A DNA stretch of 8,505 nt from Nitrospirota bacterium (GTDB lineage: Bacteria > Nitrospinota_A > UBA7883). The notes under the pieces were generated by a model. It was not told the DNA's origin, did not search any database, and saw only the letters and a program-made list of their open reading frames with translations. A program made the translations under genes and the position numbers. The stretch spans positions 1 to 8,505 of the forward strand of contig DRJW01000043.1 in the NCBI GenBank assembly GCA_011052055.1, given 5' to 3'. Within the stretch, counting starts at the first letter, position 1. Every line of letters starts with the position of its first letter. Positions 1-6,968 of this stretch are shown one piece after another.

Positions 1-680
1 ACACCACCCAGACCGGATGAAATCACCCGCTCCCCCTCGGTGACATCCGACCCAACGGAAAGATAACGAACTTCCAGTGTTTGCAAGTTCGAGCCGCTTG
101 CGACGAGCTGGTTCCTTGTCTCCTGGACAACGGCGTCCACGGCGGAGCGAACGTCGGTGATCATCAGCACTTTCGAGGCGGAGCCTGAAACGCGAACAAC
201 CCTGCCCACCAGCCCCCTGTGAGTAATTACAGACATGTTCTCTTTCAAGCCATCGCCTGCGCCTTTGTTTATTATCAGAAGCTTTACGCGGCCCAGGGTG
301 TCCCTGCCTATGATTCTGGCCGCTTCAAAGGGAGTCATTGAGACTTTCGGGAAAGAAAGAAGAGATTCGAGCCTCTCAAAATGCTTCAGGCGCTCTGTTA
401 ACAGCCCGTTTTCAAACACCAGCCTGTCCAAAGAGCGCCCAAGCTTTCTGTTCTCTTTTTTTACATCGACAAGATGCAGGTAATTTTCCCAGGCCAGAGA
501 CGCTTTGCCGACGCTCCACCCCACAATATCCTGAAAAGGGGATAAAACAGCGATCGCCACCCGCTCGACGGCGTTAAGGGAGCTTTTTTCTTTGAGGTTG
601 GAAAGCAGAATGGAGAGAGTCAGAACGACAAGCGCGGCCAGAATGAGGAGGTTTTGATATCTCCTGAAAAAACCTCCCAT
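1..680 (-). CDS. mreC: Cell shape-determining protein MreC (C-terminal part beyond the window)
   Basis: MreC is the periplasmic, membrane-anchored partner of MreB and MreD in the elongasome, which organises lateral wall synthesis. About 226 residues are visible of a family length near 280; the gene runs off the left edge. Reading from ATG at 680-678, there is a short basic N-terminus (MGGFFRRYQN), one membrane segment at about residues 11-28, a charged helical stretch likely to be coiled coil at about 65-108, then the beta-domain with NKGAGDGLKENM near 138-149, GLVGRVVRV near 157-164 and SSGLGGV at the cut end, all typical of MreC. The start is set by an in-frame TAA a few codons upstream, with no other ATG between, although the ribosome binding site is poor. 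It lies 75 bp downstream of mreB on the same strand and is probably co-transcribed. Identity is clear; the last part of the protein cannot be judged. Confidence 0.93.
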   Translation of the reverse strand, partial: MGGFFRRYQNLLILAALVVLTLSILLSNLKEKSSLNAVERVAIAVLSPFQDIVGWSVGKASLAWENYLHLVDVKKENRKLGRSLDRLVFENGLLTERLKHFERLESLLSFPKVSMTPFEAARIIGRDTLGRVKLLIINKGAGDGLKENMSVITHRGLVGRVVRVSGSASKVLMITDVRSAVDAVVQETRNQLVASGSNLQTLEVRYLSVGSDVTEGERVISSGLGG

Positions 681-755
681 TTTATGAATCGCAAAAAACT
701 TTTAAAGCATTAACCGCGCCTCGCCAGAATCTGTTTTCACGTCCGGCGATCCTTT

Positions 756-1778
756 TCAGATCGAAACGCTCCTAAGCAGGTTTATGTTTTCCAAAGCAAT
801 GCCAGTGCCCATGACAACCGCCGAAAGGGGATCCTCGGCCAGGATAATGGGCAGGGAAGTCTCTTCCCTGAGAAGGCTGTCGAGCCCCTGCAATTTCGAT
901 CCGCCTCCGGCGAGAATAATTCCTTTATCCACTATATCCGCCGCAAGCTCCGGCGGAGTTCTTTCAAGGGCTATTTTCACTGTCTCTACTACGGCGGATA
1001 TCGGCTCCGATAACGCATCCCTGATTTCCGGATCGTTTATTACCAGAGTTTTGGGTATTCCGGTCATAAGGTCGCGCCCTTTTATCTCCATTGTCTGCTG
1101 GTTCTCCAGCGGAAAAGCCGATCCTATGGTCATCTTGATCTGCTCGGCGGTTCGCTCTCCGATAAGCAGGTTGTATTTGCGCTTGACGTAATTTGCTATC
1201 GCGTCATCCATCTCATCGCCGGCTACGCGCACCGACCGCGAATATACGATTCCGGAAAGCGAGATAACGGCCACTTCTGTTGTGCCGCCTCCGATATCGA
1301 GTATCATGTTTCCTGAAGCCTCGGAGATGGGAAGCCCCACTCCTATGGCCGCCGCCATCGGCTCTTCGATAAGGAAAACCTCCCGCACACCGGCGTTTAT
1401 GGCGGCGTCGCGCACGGCCCGTTTCTCCACCTGGGTTATTCCTGATGGCACGGCTATGACGACTCTGGGACGAACCATCGAACGCCTGTTGTGCACTTTT
1501 CTTATAAAAAAGCGGATCATCGCCTCGCACACTTCGAAGTTGGCGATCACACCATCTTTCATCGGACGGGTCGCGATTATATGCCCCGGCGTCCGTCCAA
1601 GCATCTTCTTGGCCTCCATACCTACCGCCAAAACCTGTTTGCTTTCCGAATGAATGGCCACCACAGACGGCTCCCGGAGCACGATTCCCTTCCCTTTCTG
1701 GATAATCAGGGTATTGGCCGTGCCAAGGTCTATGGCCAGATCAGAAGAAAACAGGCCCCAGATAGAATCGAAAAACAT
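756..1778 (-). CDS. mreB: Rod shape-determining protein MreB, bacterial actin
   Basis: MreB is the actin-like ATPase that polymerises on the inner face of the membrane and positions the wall-elongation machinery. The protein has 340 residues, the usual length. Visible hallmarks are a hydrophobic N-terminus (MFFDSIWGLF) suited to membrane binding, phosphate-1 motif DLGTANT at 17-23, LIEEPMAAAIG at 136-146 containing the catalytic-region glutamates, phosphate-2 motif DIGGGTTEVAV at 161-171, and the adenosine motif LAGGGSKLQGLD at 289-300. That last motif is a slight variant of the common TGGGALLKGLD. GAGGAG sits five bases before the ATG on the minus strand, a strong ribosome binding site that fixes the start. 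mreC follows 75 bp downstream. Divergent from rpiB across a 205-bp gap. Confidence 0.98.
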   Translation of the reverse strand: MFFDSIWGLFSSDLAIDLGTANTLIIQKGKGIVLREPSVVAIHSESKQVLAVGMEAKKMLGRTPGHIIATRPMKDGVIANFEVCEAMIRFFIRKVHNRRSMVRPRVVIAVPSGITQVEKRAVRDAAINAGVREVFLIEEPMAAAIGVGLPISEASGNMILDIGGGTTEVAVISLSGIVYSRSVRVAGDEMDDAIANYVKRKYNLLIGERTAEQIKMTIGSAFPLENQQTMEIKGRDLMTGIPKTLVINDPEIRDALSEPISAVVETVKIALERTPPELAADIVDKGIILAGGGSKLQGLDSLLREETSLPIILAEDPLSAVVMGTGIALENINLLRSVSI

Positions 1779-1847
1779 CTAAGCTCCTCAAATCAGTAAA
1801 GTTTTAAAAAAGCGCGCTTCAGTTTGCTAAGCTACCTCAAAAGCCCA

Positions 1848-1876
1848 ATTATGACAATCACTTTCGACATTTAAAC
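1848..1876 (-). promoter_or_regulatory. Candidate mreB promoter (extended -10)
   Basis: On the minus strand TGTCATAAT occurs, a TGn-extended -10 with hexamer CATAAT (plus-strand 1848-1853). A weak -35-like TTTAAA (4 of 6 matches to TTGACA) lies 16 bases upstream at plus-strand 1870-1875. This would give an mreB leader of roughly 60 nt. It is a pattern match only; other weak boxes in this AT-rich gap are possible. Confidence 0.35.
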
Positions 1877-1885
1877 CATGAAACC

Positions 1886-1897
1886 GGGCAAATGCCC
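1886..1897. promoter_or_regulatory. Short inverted repeat between the divergent promoters
   Basis: GGGCA-AA-TGCCC is a 5-bp inverted repeat with a 2-bp centre, placed four bases before the -35 box of the rpiB promoter and about ten bases beyond the candidate mreB -35. The position would suit an operator, but the repeat is short, no known regulator motif is recognised, and it may be chance. Confidence 0.2.
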
Positions 1898-1901
1898 CGC
1901 T

Positions 1902-1931
1902 TTGACACATTTGTCCTGCTTTATATATAAT
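1902..1931 (+). promoter_or_regulatory. Consensus sigma-70 promoter for the rpiB-glyA-nrdR-hem run
   Basis: TTGACA at 1902-1907 and TATAAT at 1926-1931 are both perfect consensus hexamers, separated by 18 bases. Transcription would start near 1938, giving a leader of about 45 nt before the rpiB initiation codon. It is the only strong promoter seen upstream of the seven plus-strand genes, so it probably drives most of them. Confidence 0.8.
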
Positions 1932-1972
1932 GGAGAGTTTATACGCGAGTCTGGTTTGATTTTAGAGGAAAC

Positions 1973-1977
1973 GGAGG
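1973..1977 (+). promoter_or_regulatory. Ribosome binding site GGAGG that points to the ATT start of rpiB
   Basis: GGAGG lies six bases before ATT at 1984-1986, ideal spacing for initiation there. It is about 100 bases from the first in-frame ATG (2080), so it cannot serve that codon. It therefore supports the upstream, non-standard start. Confidence 0.7.
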
Positions 1978-1983
1978 ATTCAA

Positions 1984-2427
1984 ATTAAAAGAATAGCTAT
2001 AGCTTCCGATCATGGGGCGTTTGAATTAAAAAGCAAATTAATCGAAAGACTGAAAAAACTTGATTATGTCCCCACGGATATGGGGGCGCATGAGCCGGAG
2101 TCTGTCGACTATCCAGATTATGCGGCGAAGGTGGCCAGGGCTGTCGGGAGCGGCCAGTTCAATCGCGGCATACTTCTTTGCGGAACCGGAATCGGCATGT
2201 CGGTGACCGCCAATAAATTCTCCGGCGTGCGGGCCACTCTGGCTTACGACAACTACACAGCCAAAATGAGCCGGCTCCACAACGACTCGAATATTCTGGT
2301 CATGGGCGGGCGAACCACCGGCGATGAGACCGCTTACGATATACTGGAAACATGGCTTAACACCAAATACGAAGGTGGCCGTCACGATAAAAGATTGAAG
2401 AAAATCTCGGAGCTCGATAACAAATAA
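1984..2427 (+). CDS. rpiB: Ribose-5-phosphate isomerase B, apparent ATT start
   Basis: RpiB interconverts ribulose 5-phosphate and ribose 5-phosphate in the pentose phosphate pathway. Read from ATT at 1984 the protein is 147 residues, normal for the RpiB/LacAB family, and its numbering coincides with E. coli RpiB: IASDH with D9 and H10, the catalytic Cys66 and Thr68 in LLCGTGIG, ANKF at 76-79, and His99 in RLHNDSN. The C-terminal YEGGRH (129-134) is also typical. The first in-frame ATG (2080) would be residue 33 and would remove the conserved strand and D9/H10, so it is rejected. No ATG, GTG or TTG exists in frame between a TAG at 1963 and 2080. Either the gene starts at AUU or a single base (ATG to ATT) is mutated or misread. 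First gene of the plus-strand run; glyA follows after 27 bp. Confidence 0.9.
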   Translation: MKRIAIASDHGAFELKSKLIERLKKLDYVPTDMGAHEPESVDYPDYAAKVARAVGSGQFNRGILLCGTGIGMSVTANKFSGVRATLAYDNYTAKMSRLHNDSNILVMGGRTTGDETAYDILETWLNTKYEGGRHDKRLKKISELDNK

Positions 2428-2454
2428 CAATTCTCGCTGGGAGTCGATTGCATT

Positions 2455-3717
2455 ATGACCGTTGGCTATTTCGAATCTGTCCTCAAAGCTAAAGACGCCG
2501 AAGTGTACGAGGCGATCCACGGTGAGCAAGACCGTGAGTTTAATACACTGGAGCTTATCGCATCGGAAAACTTCACCAGCGAGGCGGTTCTTGAAGCCCA
2601 GGGGTCTGTTATGACCAACAAATACGCCGAAGGATATCCGGGCAAAAGATATTACGGCGGATGCGCCAATGTCGATGTCGTAGAGCGCCTTGCCATAAAA
2701 CGGGCCACACAGCTTTTCGGCGCCGAACACGCCAACGTCCAGCCTCACTCCGGCTCCCAGGCGAACCAGGCGGTATTTTTTACTGTCTTAAACCCTGGCG
2801 ATACGATCATGGGGCTTAACCTGGCACATGGCGGGCACCTGACACATGGCCATTCTCTGAACATGTCGGGCAAATGGTTTAACGTCGTTCCATACAACGT
2901 AGATAAACAAACCGAGACCATCGATTTCAATGAGCTTTACGAGCTGGCGAGAAAAAACAGACCGAAGCTTATAATAGCCGGCGCGTCGGCTTACCCCCGC
3001 ATCATACCGTGGGAGCCGTTCAGGGAGATAGCCGACGAGGTCGGGGCGGTTTTCATGGTCGACATGGCGCATATAGCGGGCCTGGTCGCAGTGGGGCTTC
3101 ACCCCAGCCCGGTCGAGCTCGCCGATTTTGTCACCACCACCACGCATAAGACTTTAAGAGGCCCCAGGTCAGGGCTTATCTTATGCAAGGAAAAATACGC
3201 CGCCGATCTTAACCGCTCTGTGTTCCCCGGCCTTCAGGGCGGGCCGATGATGCACACCATCGCCGCCAAAGCGGTAGCCTTAAAAGAAGCCATGAGCGAC
3301 GAGTTCAAAACTTATCAGGGGCAGGTTGTGGCCAATTGCAAAAGGCTCGCTTCAAGCCTGGTCGAAGGCGGCCTGCGGCTTGTCACCGGCGGCAGTGACA
3401 CGCACCTTATGCTGGCCGACCTTAGAAACAAAAAAGTTACGGGTAAAGCGGCGGAGACAGGGCTGGATAAGGCTGGCATAACGGTAAACAAAAACGCCAT
3501 CCCTTTCGATCCTGAAAAACCTTTTGTCGCCTCCGGGATACGTATCGGCTCTCCGGCCGTCACCACGCGGGGAATGACAGAAAAACAGATGGAGAAAATC
3601 AGCGGTTGGATAATCGAGGCTTTAGACCATATTGAAGACGATAAAACCCTTGACCGGATAAAATCTGAAGTCCGCGAGCTTTGCGAGATGTTTCCGCTTT
3701 ACCGGCCAATGAGCTAA
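2455..3717 (+). CDS. glyA: Serine hydroxymethyltransferase
   Basis: GlyA is the cytoplasmic PLP enzyme that converts serine and tetrahydrofolate to glycine and 5,10-methylene-tetrahydrofolate, the main source of one-carbon units for thymidylate and purines. At 420 residues it is full length. Visible motifs: LIASENFTS at 34-42, NKYAEGYPGKRYYGG at 55-69, QPHSGSQAN at 96-104, DMAHIAGLVA from D203 with H206, and TTTTHKTLRGPRSG with the PLP-binding Lys232. The carboxylate-binding region GIRIGSPAVTTRG lies near 361-373. The start has a GGGAG about 11 bases upstream. It lies 27 bp after rpiB and 15 bp before nrdR, consistent with one operon. Because HemA in this cluster indicates the C5 pathway from glutamate, GlyA is not needed to provide glycine for 5-aminolevulinate. 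Confidence 0.98.
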   Translation: MTVGYFESVLKAKDAEVYEAIHGEQDREFNTLELIASENFTSEAVLEAQGSVMTNKYAEGYPGKRYYGGCANVDVVERLAIKRATQLFGAEHANVQPHSGSQANQAVFFTVLNPGDTIMGLNLAHGGHLTHGHSLNMSGKWFNVVPYNVDKQTETIDFNELYELARKNRPKLIIAGASAYPRIIPWEPFREIADEVGAVFMVDMAHIAGLVAVGLHPSPVELADFVTTTTHKTLRGPRSGLILCKEKYAADLNRSVFPGLQGGPMMHTIAAKAVALKEAMSDEFKTYQGQVVANCKRLASSLVEGGLRLVTGGSDTHLMLADLRNKKVTGKAAETGLDKAGITVNKNAIPFDPEKPFVASGIRIGSPAVTTRGMTEKQMEKISGWIIEALDHIEDDKTLDRIKSEVRELCEMFPLYRPMS

Positions 3718-3732
3718 CTTTAGTAAAACAAA

Positions 3733-4194
3733 ATGAAATGCCCATCATGCGGCTCGCTGGAAAGCAGGGTCATCGACTCGCGCCTTACCAAAGAAGGAGA
3801 CATAATCCGCAGAAGGCGCGAGTGCGCCGAATGTCAGCGCCGGGTCACAACTTACGAGAGGATAGAGGAGAGCCTTCCGCTAATAATAAAGAAAAACGGG
3901 GGCAGGCAGGCGTTCAGCCGCGCTAAGATCATGGCCGGCATCGAGAAGGCCTGCCATAAAAGGCCGGTGTCAGCTGAAGACAGGGACGAGCTTGTCGAGG
4001 AGGCGGTGCGCGTGGCCATGGCGGTCGGCGAAAACGAAGTGCCAAGCTCAGTCGTTGGCGAAGCGGTTATCCGGGGCATGAAGGATCTCGATGATGTCGC
4101 CTATGTCCGGTACGCCTCGGTATACAGGGAATTCGGCGATCTTACCCATTTCATCGAAGAGCTTAACAACCTTGTGAAAAGCCGTAATAAATGA
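3733..4194 (+). CDS. nrdR: Transcriptional repressor NrdR
   Basis: NrdR is the zinc-ribbon/ATP-cone repressor that senses ATP/dATP and binds NrdR boxes upstream of ribonucleotide reductase genes. The 153-residue protein is the usual size. The N-terminal zinc ribbon has C3 and C6 (MKCPSCGS) and C31 and C34 (RRRRECAECQRR). The ATP-cone follows at about residues 49-139, beginning PLIIKKNGGRQAFSR and including KRPVS and the YVRYASVYREF stretch. The ATG is directly followed by the conserved KCPxCG, so the start is secure even though no Shine-Dalgarno is visible in the 15-bp gap after glyA; coupling to glyA translation is likely. No nrd gene and no obvious NrdR box is present in the window. The glyA-nrdR pairing is common in bacteria. 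Confidence 0.97.
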   Translation: MKCPSCGSLESRVIDSRLTKEGDIIRRRRECAECQRRVTTYERIEESLPLIIKKNGGRQAFSRAKIMAGIEKACHKRPVSAEDRDELVEEAVRVAMAVGENEVPSSVVGEAVIRGMKDLDDVAYVRYASVYREFGDLTHFIEELNNLVKSRNK

Positions 4195-4826
4195 GCGATA
4201 GTTACTACCCGATATTGATGAAACTCGATGATCGTCTTTGCCTTGTCGTGGGGGGCGGGCAAGTGGCGGGCAGAAAAGCCTCGTCCCTTGTTAAAGCTGG
4301 CGCCTCGGTGCGGATCGTCTCGCCGGAAATATCGGAAGATATAAAAACGCTTGTAAAAACCGGGAAGGTGGAGTGGATCAAAGAGAAGTTTAACCCCCGG
4401 CGCCTGGACGGCGCGTTTCTGGCCATCGCCGCGACCGATAATGAACAGGTCAACCAGACGGTTTGCAATGAAGCCGTAGCCAGGTCTATTCTGGTAAACG
4501 TCGTGGACGAACCGGATCTATGCACGTTCATCGTCCCTTCCGTAACAAGGCGGGGCGATCTGATTGTCGCTGTCAGCACTTCGGGCAAAAGCCCGGCGGT
4601 GGCGAAAATGCTCAGAAAAAAACTGGAAAGCGAATTCGGCGAGGAATGGGCGGTCTTCCTTAATATTATGGGAGAGGCCAGAAGCAGGACGATCAATTCG
4701 GTGGAGGACAAAAAGCAGAGGGAGAAAATTTTTAACCGGCTTGCAGGTTCGGATATGCTTGAGCGGATCAAGCGGGGAGACATCAAGGGCGCCAGGAGCC
4801 TTGTAGAGGAAATAGTGGGGAGATGA
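4191..4826 (+). CDS. Precorrin-2 dehydrogenase / sirohydrochlorin ferrochelatase (CysG N-terminal domain, Met8/SirC type)
   Basis: This enzyme oxidises precorrin-2 to sirohydrochlorin with NAD+ and, in Met8/CysG-type proteins, inserts iron to make siroheme. The 211 residues correspond to the N-terminal half of CysG; there is no fused uroporphyrinogen methyltransferase. Visible features: family start SDSYYPILMKL, Rossmann motif VVGGGQVAGRKASSL at about 19-33, AIAATDNEQVN near 78-88, NVVDEPDLCTF near 103-113 with D106 in the context of the catalytic Asp104 of CysG, and AVSTSGKSPAVAKMLRKKLE near 127-146. Whether it also chelates iron cannot be decided from sequence. It overlaps nrdR by ATGA and the next gene by ATGA, so translation is probably coupled. 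A SUMT (CobA/SirA) partner must lie outside the window. Confidence 0.92.
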   Translation: MSDSYYPILMKLDDRLCLVVGGGQVAGRKASSLVKAGASVRIVSPEISEDIKTLVKTGKVEWIKEKFNPRRLDGAFLAIAATDNEQVNQTVCNEAVARSILVNVVDEPDLCTFIVPSVTRRGDLIVAVSTSGKSPAVAKMLRKKLESEFGEEWAVFLNIMGEARSRTINSVEDKKQREKIFNRLAGSDMLERIKRGDIKGARSLVEEIVGR

Positions 4827-5605
4827 GCGCTCTGTTTGTTATCGCCACGTTTCTTTATTTTCTGGGGATGATTAAATATCTTCTCTATCTTGCCATGCGA
4901 AACAAGATACTTTTCATTCTGGCCACAATCATGATTTCCGCCGGTTTTGTTGTGGAGACGGCGGCGTTGATCCAGCGGTCCATGGAGACGGGACACGGCC
5001 CTTATACCAATCTGTTCGAGTATTGCGTTTTTCTGGCCTGGGTGGTGTTCGCGGTTTTCCTGATCGCGGAAGGATATTTCAAAATCAAGCCGCTGGGCGC
5101 GTTTATGGTCCCTATCGGGTTCGCGCTTATGATGGTGTCGTTTCCCATATCGCCGGACGCCGGCTCATCGCTTCCAGCCAAAGCCTACTGGCTTACTCTG
5201 CACAGGACGCTTTCGTTCCTTTCGTTCGGGGCGTTCTCGCTCGTATTCGCCGCCGGTGTCATGTATCTTATTCAGGAGCGCCAGCTTAAAAGCAAACATA
5301 TAGGCGGCTGGTATCGCAGACTGCCTTCTCTGGACGCGCTCGATGATATAAATCGCAAAGGGCTTGTTTTCGGATTTCCTCTAATAACAATCGGGGCGCT
5401 GGCCGCTGTCGCGTGGACGAGCCACAAGTATGGAATAATAATAAAACTGGAGACTTCCACCGCTCTGCTTTTAACCGCATGGGTGGTTTACGCCGCGCTT
5501 AGCGTGGGACGTATCGCGCTGGGATGGCGCGGACGAAGAACGGCGACGCTTGGTATAATAGGTTTTTCAATAGTGGTGATAGCTTTAATAGCTCATATAA
5601 ATTGA
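4823..5605 (+). CDS. CcsA/HemX-like integral membrane protein next to hemA
   Basis: This is a multi-spanning membrane protein of 260 residues with about eight hydrophobic segments. It resembles the CcsA/CcmC/HemX superfamily of haem-handling proteins. Family-like features are GPYTNLFEYCVFLAW at 59-73, LHRTLSFLSFGAF with H127, the VMYLIQER segment at 146-153, and a C-terminal H258. The region where CcsA carries the tryptophan-rich WWD haem-binding motif is degenerate here: AWTSHKYGIIIKLETSTALL at 197-216 keeps a Trp, H201 and the ET pair but lacks the repeated Trp and the Asp. That fits HemX-type proteins, which lie beside hemA in several bacteria and have been linked to control of HemA amount, better than a System II cytochrome c synthase. 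Coupled to the preceding gene by ATGA, with hemA starting four bases after its stop. Confidence 0.8.
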   Translation: MSALFVIATFLYFLGMIKYLLYLAMRNKILFILATIMISAGFVVETAALIQRSMETGHGPYTNLFEYCVFLAWVVFAVFLIAEGYFKIKPLGAFMVPIGFALMMVSFPISPDAGSSLPAKAYWLTLHRTLSFLSFGAFSLVFAAGVMYLIQERQLKSKHIGGWYRRLPSLDALDDINRKGLVFGFPLITIGALAAVAWTSHKYGIIIKLETSTALLLTAWVVYAALSVGRIALGWRGRRTATLGIIGFSIVVIALIAHIN

Positions 5606-5609
5606 AACG

Positions 5610-6878
5610 ATGAATTTAATAGTTTTAGGCATCAACCATAAAACCGCTCCTGTGGAGATAAGGGAGAAGCTGTCGATATCGGAGCATTTGATAGGCGAGA
5701 GCATTCATATACTTGAAGACAAGGCTCCGGAGATAAAAGAGAAGGTCATTTTATCCACCTGCAACAGGATGGAGATCTACGCCCGTGTCACCGACATAAC
5801 AAAAGGGGTCGAGTCGCTAAAAAGTTTCCTTTGCGGCTACCATGAGATAGACAGGGAAACTCTCGACAAGTCCGCCTATCTTCTGGTTCTTGAAGAAGCG
5901 GTCGAGCACCTTTTTAAAGTAACATCGTCCCTCGATTCTATGATCGTAGGCGAGCCCCAGATCCTTGGCCAGGTCAAAGGCGCCTATAGCGCCGCCAGGG
6001 AGTTCGAGGCGACGGGAGCCGTTTTAAACCGGCTCTTCGAGCAGAGCTTCACAGTCGCAAAGAGGGTACGCACCGAAACAGGCATAGCCGAAAACGCGGT
6101 GTCGGTCTCTTTCGCCGCAGTGGAGCTTGCGAAAAAAATATTCGGCGACCTGTCGGACAAGACCACGCTTCTCATCGGCGCCGGGGAGATGATCGAGCTT
6201 GCGGTGAAACATCTCGTGGCCCAGGGCGTCGATACGGTGCTCGTCTCCAACCGGACTTACGACAGGGCGGTTGAGCTTGCGACCAAATTCAACGGCGAAG
6301 CTGTGAAATTCGATTCGTTACATGAGGAGCTTAAACGATGCGACATTGTAATTAGCTCCACAGGGGCGCCTCACTTCGTGGTGAGAAAAGAGCTGGCGGC
6401 AGAAGTGATCGCAGAGCGCCATAACAGGCCGATGTTTTTCATCGATATCGCCGTCCCCAGGGATATCGAGCCGTCGGTAAACGAGATAGACAACTGTTAT
6501 GTCTACGACATAGACGATCTGAGAAATGTGGTCGAGGCTAACATGGCCGAGCGGGAGCGGGAGGCGGAGCGGGCGGAGGAGATAATCAGCAAGGAAGTCA
6601 CCGAATTTTTCACATGGCTCGATCACCTTGAAGTCGCTCCGGCTATTACAGATCTTCGAAAGGTGATGGAGGAGATGCGGCAAAAGGAGGTGGACAAGGC
6701 CACAAGCAGAATGCCGAACCTTTCGGAAAAAGACAGGGAAACTATCGAGAAAATGACTTCTGCTATTATTAACAAGGCGATTCACTCGCCTATCGTCAAC
6801 CTCAAGAAAAAAGCGGAGTCTAAAGATGGGCACAAGTATCTTGGGGCCCTTCGATACCTCTTTAATCTGGACAAATAA
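5610..6878 (+). CDS. hemA: Glutamyl-tRNA reductase
   Basis: HemA reduces glutamyl-tRNA(Glu) with NADPH to glutamate-1-semialdehyde, the committed step of C5 tetrapyrrole synthesis. At 422 residues it has normal length. Visible features: VLGINHKTAPVEIREKL at 5-21, the catalytic motif STCNRMEIY with nucleophile Cys51, VGEPQILGQVKGAY near 113-126, the NADPH-binding LIGAGEMIELAVKHL near 187-201, FIDIAVPRDIEP near 279-290, and a helical C-terminal dimerisation domain ending LRYLFNLDK. It begins four bases after the HemX/CcsA-like gene, with no clear Shine-Dalgarno, so re-initiation from the upstream gene is likely. It is followed by a 90-bp spacer with two stem-loops before hemC. hemL (the aminomutase) and hemB are not in the window. 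Confidence 0.98.
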   Translation: MNLIVLGINHKTAPVEIREKLSISEHLIGESIHILEDKAPEIKEKVILSTCNRMEIYARVTDITKGVESLKSFLCGYHEIDRETLDKSAYLLVLEEAVEHLFKVTSSLDSMIVGEPQILGQVKGAYSAAREFEATGAVLNRLFEQSFTVAKRVRTETGIAENAVSVSFAAVELAKKIFGDLSDKTTLLIGAGEMIELAVKHLVAQGVDTVLVSNRTYDRAVELATKFNGEAVKFDSLHEELKRCDIVISSTGAPHFVVRKELAAEVIAERHNRPMFFIDIAVPRDIEPSVNEIDNCYVYDIDDLRNVVEANMAEREREAERAEEIISKEVTEFFTWLDHLEVAPAITDLRKVMEEMRQKEVDKATSRMPNLSEKDRETIEKMTSAIINKAIHSPIVNLKKKAESKDGHKYLGALRYLFNLDK

Positions 6879-6880
6879 AC

Positions 6881-6909
6881 AGGCCCTGCCCTGGCTGGGG
6901 CTGTGGCTT
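6881..6909 (+). other. GC-rich stem-loop 1 between hemA and hemC
   Basis: Starting two bases after the hemA stop, AGGCC (6881-6885) can pair with GGCTT (6905-6909) with one G-U pair, enclosing a second stem GCCCT (6888-6892) / GGGGC (6897-6901) with loop GGCT. It is followed by ATTTG, not a real T-run, so it is at best a weak attenuator or an mRNA-stabilising or processing hairpin. The pairing was found by eye. Confidence 0.4.
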
Positions 6910-6913
6910 ATTT

Positions 6914-6940
6914 GCGCTAAACCGTTTTCACCGGTAGCGC
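6914..6940 (+). other. Stem-loop 2 between hemA and hemC
   Basis: GCGCTA and CCG (6914-6924, with a two-A bulge) pair perfectly with CGGTAGCGC (6932-6940), giving nine base pairs around a 7-nt loop. No T-run follows, so it is not a standard intrinsic terminator. It ends 15 bases before the hemC ribosome binding site and could affect mRNA stability or the relative level of HemC. Confidence 0.45.
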
Positions 6941-6968
6941 GCGGCCCAAACGTTCGAGGATTTATTAT

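Noticed and set aside
235..577. Plus-strand open frames of about 80 codons opposite mreC
   Set aside because: The minus strand encodes clear MreC here; the plus-strand frames are shadows without ribosome binding sites or motifs.
681..755. Intrinsic terminator between mreB and mreC (minus-strand CTTTAAAAG followed by T's)
   Set aside because: The palindrome is AT-only with almost no loop and would not form a stable stem; a TCGCC/GGCGA repeat nearby has no T-run. mreC is probably still co-transcribed.
1810..1819. AAGCGCGCTT with adjacent T's in the mreB leader as an attenuator
   Set aside because: The palindrome has no room for a loop without reducing the stem to three or four pairs, so it is too weak to call.
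2080..2427. ATG at 2080 as the rpiB start
   Set aside because: It would remove 32 conserved residues including D9/H10 and the first strand, and it has no ribosome binding site at useful spacing.
3718..3732. NrdR box before nrdR
   Set aside because: The 15-bp gap is AT-rich but does not match the paired 16-bp NrdR-box pattern, and no such pair is seen near the 1902 promoter either.
4205..4996. 263-codon open frame on the minus strand across the siroheme gene
   Set aside because: It is antisense to two clear genes, shows no recognisable domain, and has the serine/arginine/threonine-rich composition of a shadow frame.
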